Source: Aphelocoma coerulescens (Eukaryota > Chordata > Aves > Passeriformes > Corvidae). Taken from it: a DNA stretch of 64,000 bases. The stretch's first letter is position 1, and every line of letters begins with the position of its first letter. The DNA is taken from the NCBI RefSeq assembly GCF_041296385.1, contig NC_091017.1:12270001-12334000 (forward strand). Reading direction: 5' to 3'. The notes under the pieces are model-generated. The model did not search any database. It saw only the letters and a program-made list of their open reading frames with translations, and was not told the origin of the DNA. A program made the position numbers and the translations under genes. Shown piece after piece: positions 8,556-18,786 of the stretch.

Positions 8556-8877
8556 GGGCAAAGCAAGGAAATCATAGGCAGGGCAGGGCAAGGGAGACAT
8601 AGGCAAGAGAGACGTAGCCAAGGAAGGCAAAGCAAGGGTAGGCTAGGAAAAACCAGGCAATGGTACTGAAGGCAACGCAAGGCCAAGTGACTCATAATGC
8701 CTTTCCTTGGAATGCAAAGGTCTGAATCCCAGTGTTGGTGGAGCAGATGATAAGGTCCCATGGGGAAGTAAACTCAACTGAGACATTTCTCTCCTGGCAC
8801 CTCTTGTGTAGGAGCAATTCTTAGATATATTCAATATTGGCGGTAGCACGCCAGTTCCTCAGAGAGGATGACAATGC

Positions 8878-8922
8878 TTTTCCATGGGAAGGAAAGCACC
8901 TAGCCCCAGTGTTTCAGGTGCA
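8878..8922 (-). repeat. Inverted arm flanking the TTGCC block, right
   Basis: Reverse-complement partner of 7025-7069. The two arms enclose about 1.8 kb containing the TTGCC block and LTR-like insertion B, so that interval can be drawn as a large imperfect stem-loop. Confidence 0.65.
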
Positions 8923-9332
8923 CATAAGAAGCTGCCTAGTGGAGGTAAAGGGCAGCAGCAACTTTCTGTCCTGGCATATTTGGTGTAGAAGCACTGCCTT
9001 GATTTGTACAAGTATGGAGTTGCTACGCCCTATTTTCAAGGCAGTCTCCTGAAAAAGTCAATTTTGGCATGTCGTTTCCACTTCTGAAAGGTGGTCTTCT
9101 GAACTCTTGGCAGTAAGCCAAGACAAGCAGCTATGCTCATCCTTGGTGTGCAGCTGATTTAGACACCAGGGCAGGTAATGTCCAGTAACAGTGTTCTGGC
9201 ACATTGGATGGGAGCAGTTCCTGGATGTTTTCTATTTTGGAGGAGGAGATCCCAGTTCTTCTGAGATGGGCTCATAGTTTCTCTCTTTGGCAAAGAAAGC
9301 AGTTTTGGATCTGCATGTAGGGTGTTCTCAGC

Positions 9333-9430
9333 GAATTAATGGCTTTTCCTCATGGGCAGTTCTGTGGGCTATAGCTGTTGAACTGTTAGAGAAGGAATGA
9401 AAAAGCCAAGCTGTTGAACAAATTTGCATC
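9333..9430 (+). repeat. Tail duplication, copy 1
   Basis: GAATTAATGGCTTTTCCTCA through GCTGTTGAACTGTTAGAGA matches 9544-9640 at an offset of 211 bases with scattered changes. Confidence 0.7.
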
Positions 9431-9543
9431 CTGCTGACTTTAGCAGCCCCTGATAAAATTCTGTTTGCATCCTGACTCTGTGAGACTGAAGGATTATGAT
9501 GGTACTTAAAGCTGGGGAGGAAAGTGCACATAGAAGAGCATGT

Positions 9544-9640
9544 GAATTTAATGGCTCTTCCTAGTAGGCAGTTCTCTGGGCTAGAGCTGTTGAACTGTTA
9601 GAGAGGGAATGCAAGAGCCAAGCTTCTGAGCTCTTTTCCC
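9544..9640 (+). repeat. Tail duplication, copy 2
   Basis: GAATTTAATGGCTCTTCCTA through GCTGTTGAACTGTTAGAGA is the partner of 9333-9430. Similarity fades after GAGCCAAGCTTCTGAGC. Confidence 0.7.
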
Positions 9641-12600
9641 TGCTACCTTTAAAGTATGAGCATTCCCTGGTGCTCTCCTATTTGGATAATAAGTTAGAGT
9701 GGGTTTCACATTCACTTTGAAGAATAGAAACAGCGCCATGTGAACCTGTGCCATCAGCTTTCCTTTCCAACTAAATGTTCCTACTTGCAATCTTGCAATT
9801 CTTACTTGCAATCATGCAGAGCACCGTGCTTGAGGCTGGTGCATTGAAGAAAATTAAATTAGGGCTGTATCAGTACAAAGGAGAGATTGCCATTTGCAAA
9901 ACCTCGTTTCGCTTAAGTTAGTAATATTGTAAGTGTTAATTGAGTGGTCATTGGTTGCCTATCACCATCCTGATGCACTAATTTCATCAAGTGTAAATAT
10001 TGGTCACAAAAGGTGCCCATTCAGCAACCTGTTGCTGTCTCCACATGGAAGTGTCTTCCGGACGAAATCAAAAGACATTCGAAGAGCCAGGATCCGCAAA
10101 GGAACAAACTATTGCCACATGAATGGTGCTGGGCGCCATGAGGAGCAGTTAACTTTAACCTGCGCGCTGTCAGCACTCAGAAGAACAACCCCAGCATGGC
10201 AGGGGGGACTTGCAAAAGAAGGAAAGGCCCCTCACCTAGCTATAAACCACCCAAAGTGCAGAGCCAAGTTGAAAACACCACTGCTCTCAAATCAACCGTG
10301 TCAGGACAAAAAGATTTCACTGATCTCCCCCTTCCAGGTACAAACTCTTATGTGCACCACACTCAGAGGGCAATGTGAGCTCCCCAGCGCTGTCTTTCAC
10401 TCTCGCAGAGTCCAGATACTAACTTGTGAACATCCTACACAAACATTAGCTCATGAAAGTGCCAGCTTGAGCAAGAACAGCAGACCCTCCCATTGCACCC
10501 CCTTGTCATCCAGAGTGCGGCGGTTTGTTGAAAATCATGGACTCGGAAAGACCAATGCAGCAACTGCTTTTCTCTCTCCTACTGCCTTTCCCTGAGCGAG
10601 AGGTAGATGGATGATGTGGACTTAGTGGAACAGAAAGAGTATGACTGTACTTATAAGGGAGGAAAACCCCCCACAGCATACTGTGCTGTGTGCAGTACAC
10701 GCTCTGAAAAGAGACAAAGCTGAATGCTGCCAGCGGGCTTCGGTTCTCAGACTGCTTGCATGGGCAGAGCTGCGGGCTCTTTTAAGGATGGAAACTGGCA
10801 TCTGTGAGTGTAAAGAATGTGACTTTCCACACAGCTTAGAAGAAAGGTGCATAGCCCCAGTGAGAAGTGTGTACGTGAAAGACTGGCAGAAGAAGTCGCA
10901 GTCCAGCAAGGCTGGTATCTTTTTCTTTGTGCCAAATAGGCACCTTGGGAACATGAAAGTACTTGATGGTAGCCAAACTGACAGTGAAGGCACAGAACAC
11001 CGTCGGGTGTGTGCAGTGTACAGACGCAATGTAAAAGCCCTGAGTACCATTTGACTGCAGTCATAGTGCAAGTTTGCAACTGTACCATGCAAGGCCAGTG
11101 AAAGCTTCCTGTGCGGCCACATTTTCGTATTGGAGCTCGCTAGCTGGAAGTGATTCGGTTTGTCTGCAGTATCCGCTCGACTGAATGTGATGTGTCACTG
11201 GAAAGAAAAGTACAGACCAGCAGTGCGTTTGATATGGTTCAGGGGCTGCAAAGGGAATGTACAGGCCACCTCTGGGATTTTGGTCTTTGTGCATTCCCAT
11301 GGCAGCAGTTCCTGGATGTTTTTGTTCTACAGTTTAGGCTCAGTGAGAGAGAAAAAATGCGAGAGCACGCATAGCAGAGCCACAGGGAGAATTGCTGAGG
11401 TATGAGTTGCGTGCTGTTCAGATACTGCCGTACCAAAGGCCTACCTAAACACTGCTGCTGATCTAGCATGTCTTTCTGTAGCAAGACTTGTTGGTACTGC
11501 AAAACAGAAGATGCGTGAGGTCAAATGAATCTGGACAGAAAATTTCAGACGAGCAGCCTATGAGTGCATGATTGAAACAGTAAATTTAGGTGACAGAATA
11601 GATCGTGGCATCGATTTGCGTAGTGTTAATATTCTCTGAAGGGAATGCAAAAAGCCAAGATGTGTTTTCCATTCTAGCTGTTCCTGACAAAAACTGAGGA
11701 ATAAAACTTTCGTTCTAGATGGAATGTAACATTCAGTTCCCAGGATTTTGCACTCCAAAGTTCAACAAAAGAGTTTCCACAAGAATCTTGAGAAGAAGCA
11801 CAATCACTTCCACCTAGAGCTGGAAGAGGAAGAGGCAGCGGCACAAGCAAGTGCCCTTGAGCGTCCTCCTTCCGAATGCTAGAACGTCAATTCAGCAGGC
11901 AGGAGTGCAGCAGCCACCCTTCGTCTTGCAAGCCCATACGACGCGCACACCAGCCCGGTGCTCTGCGGCTTCGTCCTTCGCCTTTTCGAGCACGCCGTAC
12001 CTTCATTCTCCCGGAGGCGAACAGCGGTCTGCTTCTCGCACGGAACGCTGTGTCGGCAGCCAAGCGCTCCAGTGCACTGCTTCTGCCCAAACACGCCTGG
12101 GCCCTGCACCTCTCCTTCCCAGCGCTACGTAGCAGCACAATCTGTCCCTCTTGCGATCCCAAGCTAAGCGGAAAGCTTCTCGGCTACGTCTCCCGCAGAG
12201 AGCTGTGCCAGGACAATAAGCTTGCAAGCACTTTGCTCCTGACACTAGTGGCAACAGGGATTCGCACCACCTTCCAGGAGCAGTCCTCTTGCCTTTTACA
12301 AGGTGCAAAAGCGCCCCCTCTGTGGCGGTGCTGTCTGCCCGGTCTTTCTCGGCTCGAAGCACCACGAGGCACACAAGACTCTCTCGCAAGGACCGAAATT
12401 CCCGATAGGCGTCTCTGCGCTTTCTGCAATGCTGCACGCACAAGCCCGGTGCTCGGAGGCTTCGTTCTTCGCCTTTCGTTGTCTGGGCAGAAGAGAAGCC
12501 GAGCGAGGCCATTGTGCTTTGCCGCTTGTCAGTGTGCTGTGCACGGTTTTTCCGCAGCTCGAGCTAGCGGGAGACCCCTTCGGTTTCGCGGCGTCCACAC

Positions 12601-12968
12601 TACCCATGGTAGCTCTCGCTCAGCGAAACTTGAAGGGGAGAAGCACTTGCTGGATGAGTCTTTCAGTGTGCAGGACTTTGAAAACACAGCAGCGCAATCG
12701 GGGCCACGAGAAGGACCGCTGAGAAGTCGCTCTCGCACAGAGAACCGTGCCAGGATGACGAGCTCGCCCAGCATTTGCCCCTGACACTTGGGGAACTCGT
12801 AGTTGCCAGTGCCTTCCAGGGGCAGTCTGCTTTCTGTCATAACCTGCATAGGGCCCGTCAGATGGTGGTGCTGTCTGCCTTCTCCTTCTCGGCCAGAGTG
12901 TACTCTGGTGCACACTGCAGTCTGGCAAGGAGCAAAGATCTTCGGTAGACATCTCGCACAGGAGAAAG

Positions 12969-14200
12969 TTGCCAAGAAAGAACCACGTTCTTCATCAGCC
13001 CTCTTCATATCCCGATTGGGGTGCTGCCTTCAAAGCCTTGCACATTGAAAGACTTCTCCAGCAAGTGCTTCTCCCCTGGCGCACTTCGCTGAGTGAGAGC
13101 TGCATGGGCAGCGTGGACTGAGCGAAACCGAAAGGGTGTCGCTGTAGCTCGAGCTGAGCAAAGAAACCGTGCACGGTGCACCGTTGATGGGTGCAGCATG
13201 CACGCGGAAAAGCAGCAAAGTTCACTGCCATCGCTGGCCTTCTCTTCAGTCCAGACCACTTAAGGCAAACAATTTAGCTGCAGAGCACTGGGCTTGCGTG
13301 TGCAGTGCACCAAATTGCCCAAGACCAGCAAGGGCTCGTTCACAAGCAGAGTCGGCTGAGAGCATTCTTGCTTGCTCCAGAAAGGAAGCCGCAGCTATAG
13401 TGCTTCATCCCACAGCGTGGACATAGGCACTTTCCTAGTTGTTCAGCCTTGCAGAGTCCCTGCAACTAGAGCTCAGCCAGGAGCAGGCGTCAAAGCAGAA
13501 GGCTTTCCTAAAGCACGCCTCTCCAACCAGCCTTCGGAAATCGCAAATGACACTGTGGCTCTGTGCCTTTCTTCTAAGACAGACGCCCACCTTGCTTTCA
13601 CTCTCGCAGCTCCCTTGGCAGCCTCCAGCAGCTGCTTTCCTGGAGAACGGCCCGAGAAGTAGAAGCCAGGGCTGGGCTGCACCTTCGCCTTCCGCACGTA
13701 AGCGGCACCAGACTCACCGGTGCGCTCTGTTCTTCCCTCCTCCGCTGCATGCTACTACCATCGTGTTCTCGGAAAGACGGAGACTGAAGGGAAGCGCAAA
13801 TGCTTCCACAGAGAGCTACAAGAGGAATAGGCAGCAGCAGCACAGGTAAGTGCCGTGGAACTTCCTCCTTCCCAAGGCTATAACGTCAATTCAGCAGGCA
13901 GGAGAGTGGCAGCCACGCTCGTCTTGCAGCCCGTACAACGAGCACGCGAGCCCGGCGCTCCGCGGCTTCGTTCTTCGCCTTTTCGAGCACGCCGTACCTT
14001 CGTTCCCCCGGAGGCGGACGGTCTTCTGCTTCTCGCCCGGAACACTGTGCCCGGCAGTGCAGCGCTTTCTGCGGCAAGCTGCAAAGCGCCCGTCAGATGG
14101 CGATGCTGTCTGCCCGCTCCTCGGCTCGAGTGTACTCCGGCGCACGCTGCCGTCTCGCAAGGAGCAAAGAGCTTCGGTAGACATCTCGCACAGGAGAAAG
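12969..14200 (+). repeat. 1,232-bp sub-repeat, unit 2, only copy
   Basis: Equivalent of 2873-4104, with the same class-A markers and an intact donor-like CAGGTAAGT near 13843. No change from the unit 1 copy noticed. Confidence 0.9.
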
Positions 14201-14388
14201 GTGCCAGGACGACACCACATTCCTCCTCACCCCTTCTCGTGGCCCACATTGTGGTGCTGCCTTCAAAGCCGTGCGCATTGAAAGACTCTTCCAGCAAGTG
14301 CTTCTCCCCTGGCACACTTCGCTCAGCGACAGCTACGTGGGCAGCGTGGACTCAGCGAAACTGAAAGGGTGTCCTTGTAGCTCGAGCT

Positions 14389-15100
14389 TGTTGGAGAGGA
14401 TGAAAGTTTGGTAAGAAAGTTTCACAGCTATGTAAGCTTGACAGAAAGATCTCTGAATGTAGAAACTTAGCATGAGGTAGAAATGGAAACGAGTTTTGAT
14501 AGAGAGTAAAAGGTGTTTTGCTGAAACACTGATCACTGAATAACTGAGAAGGCAAAGGTTGGAGATTGAGTTGGAAGGAGATGTTTTTTATTAGGACACC
14601 GGTATGTGAGTACAAACAAGCACATGTTTTTCACCAAGTAAATAAGTCTCAAGAAGGCCATAAGGAAATAGAAAACATGTTTTTACCAAAAAGAGAGCTA
14701 TCGCAGGCAAACAAGAAATGTCGATGTAGCAAGAAGAAGAGAGGTCTGAGAATTTTCCACTGTAAGCTTAAATTGTAACATACTTACTCTTGTGATTGGA
14801 TAAGAATGACTATAATATGGTAATGGTAGTAGTCATGATAGGCTACAGGCAAATGTAAAGGTATTGTTGTATGGTGCTTATTGGTTGCTATGTATTGAGA
14901 TACTCAGCAAAGAAAAATACATAATGCTTTCTAACTTGAACAGAAAGCGGCTCCAGGTATGCCTACCAGCTGTAGCTGACAGCTGTAGGGCTGGCTCTGG
15001 ATACCCACTCCCTGAAATGCTGTAACTTCGCCTATGCAATACACAGCTTTCAAGAGAGCCGCCTGAAGTCCAGACACCCTTCGCGAGCCTTTCTCCTATA
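14389..15100 (+). mobile_element. LTR-like insertion A, unit 2
   Basis: Same position in the unit as 4293-5004, with no difference noticed. It therefore inserted before the unit was amplified. Confidence 0.45.
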
Positions 15101-17357
15101 GAGCTGTGGAAAGAAATCGTGCACGCTACACCGAGGGTGCGTGCAGCATGCACGAGCAAAAGCGGCAAAGTTCAGTGCCCTCGCTGGGCTTCCCTTCCGT
15201 GCGGATAACGTGAGGCGAAAAATGAAGCCGCAGAGCACCGGGCTTGCAGGTGCAGTGCACCGAGTTGCAGAAGTCCAGCAGGCTCGTTCACAAGCCAAGC
15301 CGGCTGAGGGAGTCCTCGCGTCTCCAAAAGGGAACGCGGAGCCGTAGCACTTCATCCCACAGCGTGGAGATAGGCACTTCCCTAGTCGTTCAGCCTTGCA
15401 GAGTCCCTGCAGCTAGAGCTCACCCAGGAGCAGGCGTCAAAGCAGAAGGCCCTCCTAAAGCACCCTTTCTCCAAGCAGCCTCCTGAAAGGGCGCATCACA
15501 GTGCGGCTCTGCGCCTTTCTTCTAAGACAGACGCCCGCTATACTTTCGTGCTCGCAGCTCCCTTGGCAGCCTCCAGCAGCTACTCTCCTGGAGAACGGCC
15601 GTAGACGTCAAAGCCAGTGCTGGGCTGCACCTCCGCCCTCCCCAGGTAAGCAACAGCGAACTCACCGGTGCACTCTGTACTTCCCTCCTCCGCTTGCATC
15701 CTACATGCATTCGTGTTCTCCGAAACTCAGAGACTGAAGGGAAGGGCAATTGCTTCCCCAGATAGCTGCAAGGGCACTAGGCAGCAGCAGCACAAATTTC
15801 ACATGACCTGATGCACTGTAGAGATATTACCCTGTTACCCCTCCTTTCTCCTCGTCCTCGACCAATTGTGGTGGGATGTCGAAAGGCTTGGCCAGCGAAA
15901 AGCTCATCCAGCAAGGGCGTCTCTCTTGACGCATTTCCCTGACCGAGAGCTACACAGATGGTCTGGACACTGTAAAACAGCAAGAAAATAATTCTATGTC
16001 CAGCTGAGGAAAATCCGTGCACAGAAAAATGTAGATGCCTGCAGTAAACAATCTGAAGAGCGGCAAAGCTCCAAGCCATCGCTGCGCTTCAGTCCTGTCC
16101 GGACCACAGAAGGCGAAGAACGAAGCAGCTGGGCACCGGCTTCATGGACTCAGTGGCGCGACTTGCAAACGTCCAGCCAAGAGCTGCTTCAACAAGCAGA
16201 TTCAGCCGAGAATGCTCTGCCTGCACTTTCCCTCGCAGCGCTAGGCAGCACCACGTTCTGTTTGCGTGGCAGCCTGATTCTTAACGGAAAGATTCTCAAT
16301 GCCTGTGTCTGGCACAGAGAACGGTTTTAGGTCAGCAAGCTCACCCGGCGCTTACCCTCGACGCGTGCAAACCTGTATTTGCACCGCATTCCAGTGGCAG
16401 CCCTCTTTCCTTTCCAGCCGGCACAGCGCCGTCAGATCGCGGTGCTCTCTGCACCTGCCTTCTCGCTTCCAAGTGCCACCGCGCACATTACAGCCTTGCA
16501 GGGAGCGAAGAGGCGGAGAGGCGTCTCGCAAAGAAGAACGTGCCGGGACGAAAAGGTGCTCTTTCCTTTCTCCTCCTCCTTTGCCCGAATGGTGGTGCTG
16601 TGTTGAAAGGCTTGGCCAGCGAAAAGCTCATCCAGCAAGTGTTTCTCTCCTGACGCCTTTCGCTGAGCGAGAGAGCTACACGGACACTTTCGACTCGGGG
16701 AAACAGCAAGAGAATGACTGTACGTCGAGCTGAGGAAAAGCCGTGCACAGCAGCCTGTGGCTGCGTGCAGTGTTCACGCTGAAGAGCGGCAAAGCTCCAA
16801 GCCATCGCTGCGCTTCAGTCCTGTCCGGACCACAGAAGGCGAAGAACGAAGCAGCTGGGCACCGGCTTCATGGGCTCAGTGGAGCGACTTGCAAATGTCC
16901 AGCCAAGAGCTGCTTCAACAAGCAGATTCAGCTGAGAATGCTCTGCCTGCTTCAACAAAGTAAGGCGCAGCCCTTGCACTGCAGCACACTGCCTGGCCAG
17001 AAACAGGTTCTTACACCTTCAGTGCTGCCGAGCCCACGCAGCTTGAGCACACCCAGAAGGACGCGTCCAGAAAGAAGGCGTTCTTCGAGTGCCTTGTCCT
17101 TCCTTGTTCTGTCTTTCATCTGCACCTGAAACAGTGGGTCTACGTGTTTTCCTTCCCAGGGAAAAGAACTTTCATTCTTGTCCAGGAGTCTATGGCTAAA
17201 ATGGTGATTGCATGTCCCATATCCAATACAACCAAGGATTACTCCCGGAGGAAAGCTGCCAGGACAGATGGGTCTTGCTGGCTTTGACCACCCCTGGGCC
17301 ACCTCTCATATTCTCCTGAAACAGTGGGGTACATGAAGGCATTGCCATACCTGATCA

Positions 17358-18786
17358 TCCCTTGCCATGCAGAGCCCAGCCTTGCATTGCCTTACAGACA
17401 CCTCTGTGTACCTCCCTTGCCCTTCCTATGTCTCCATTGCATGGCCTTGTTCACCAATCTCCCACCTTGACTTTCTTACCCCTTGTTTCCTGGTCTTGTC
17501 TTGCCTGCTTCTCCTATGACTCTCTTGGCCTTGCCTAAGTCTCTCTTGCCTTGCTTTGCAAAGCCAACACTTGCCTTGCCCTGCTACCCCTCTTTCCCTC
17601 GCCTAGTCTACCCACACCTACCCACCTTTGACTGGCCTATCCATCCGATCATCACCTTTTCTGCACCACCCCTCCATGCTCTTGTCTTGCCTTGGCCTGC
17701 CTACCCTTCCCTTGCCTTGCACTGCCTTGCATAACCCTTGCCCTTCTTGACATTTGTGCCCCTTTCCAACATGGCCTTGCTTTCCTTTGCCTACCCCTCC
17801 CAATCCCTGCTTTGCCTACAGATTCCTGGCCTTCTTTTGTCTACCACTCCTTTGCCTTTTGTGGGAACCAACAGCTGGTCTGAAGGCCTCACAGACATTT
17901 CCGTTGATACAATCATTTTGTACCCGTGAGAATTGCAGAAGCAAGAAGATAAACAACAGAAAGAAGTTGTAACAGCTGCAAAAGGGACGATACTGGCTGA
18001 TGTTTAGCAAAGAATGTGTGTACACTATAGACAACCAATAGTATTGTATTATAGCAAAATAATAGTCCATGCACATGTAGCTAAAAAAGTGCATAAGAGA
18101 AGATGCATAAATAATACAAGTGGTTTTTTGCCATTGCTCGGGGCAGAGAGTGTATGTGTGTCGTGACCGTCTCAACAGCAACAGCCTTGCACTGCCTTTC
18201 ATAACCAGCCCCTGCCTACTGCCTCCTTCCCTGGCCTTCCATGTCTTGTCTTCCTCTCCTTTGATTTAACTTGCTTCTCCTATCTCTCCCTTGCTTGCCT
18301 TACTCCACTGACCTTTCTGTGTTCTTGCCTTGACTTGCCTAGCTGTTCCTTGCTTCACATTGCTTTGTGTAAGCATTCCCTGTTTTTATTTGCCTACCCC
18401 TTTCTTGCCTGGCCTTTCCTTGCCTAGCCTTTCTTGTCTTTGCCTGCCCTCTGCATCACTGGACTTACCTTCCTATGCCCTGCCTTCCCTACAACTTCTG
18501 GGCCTTCTCTTGCCTCGCACTCATTGGCCCTACTTTGCTGCCTGCTCACTGCTCTTGCTTTGCTTTCCCTAACTTTCCCTTGACTTGACTAGAATTGCCT
18601 AAACTTGCTTTGACTGCATTGCCTTGCCTGCATGGAAGAAAAGGCAAGGCAGGGCAAAGCAAGGAAATCATAGGCAGGGCAGGGCAAGGGAGACATAGGC
18701 AAGAGAGACGTAGCCAAGGAAGGCAAAGCAAGGGTAGGCTAGGAAAAACCAGGCAATGGTACTGAAGGCAACGCAAGGCCAAGTGA
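17358..18786 (+). repeat. Degenerate TTGCC pentamer block, unit 2
   Basis: Equivalent of 7262-8690. It has A instead of G at 18494, so CTACAG becomes CTACAA. Confidence 0.85.
17860..18183 (+). mobile_element. LTR-like insertion B, unit 2
   Basis: Equivalent of 7764-8087 with one change noticed, G to A at 18038. Confidence 0.5.

Larger units (their letters stand above)
7262..8690 (+). repeat. Degenerate TTGCC pentamer block, unit 1
   Basis: Imperfect TTGCC/CTTGCCTTGCC repeats make the plus strand pyrimidine-rich from 7262 to about 8531. The same repeat then appears in reverse complement (GGCAAGGCAGGGCAAAGC) from 8546 to about 8680. The block is split by LTR-like insertion B (7764-8087). The pyrimidine-rich frames give low-complexity leucine- and proline-rich translations that are artefacts of the repeat. 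Confidence 0.85.
1..10096 (+). repeat. Macrosatellite unit 1 (single sub-repeat copy)
   Basis: Complete 10,096-base unit used here as reference. It carries one copy of the 1,232-base sub-repeat (2873-4104). Class-defining bases are A at 2913, G at 3024 and A at 3091, shared with units 2 and 6. T at 2707 is shared with units 2, 3 and 6. I noticed no difference from the visible part of unit 6, although units 2 to 5 lie between them. Confidence 0.95.
8691..10096. other. AT-richer tail domain of the unit, no gene found
   Basis: Equivalents are 18787-20192, 30114-31519, 42674-44079 and 54002-55407. It contains three degenerate monomers beginning CTGGCA(C/T) at 8794, 8971 and 9196, each followed by GGAGCA or GAAGCA and an ATTTTGGAGG-like stretch, and then a 211-base-offset duplication (9333 and 9544). 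A 220-codon open frame starts at 9933 and crosses into the next unit. It looks like no protein I know and sits in DNA with no other coding sign. Confidence 0.55.

Noticed and set aside
9933..10595. 220-codon open frame crossing the unit boundary, present between all units
   Set aside because: Its conservation simply reflects near-identical units. It has no recognisable domain and an ordinary length for chance in this composition. It would deserve another look if transcripts were found.
11876..12784. 302-codon open frame in unit 2
   Set aside because: It depends on one T to G change at 12455; in the other units the same frame ends after 193 codons with TGA. It reads across module boundaries and inverted segments, which is not expected of a real exon.
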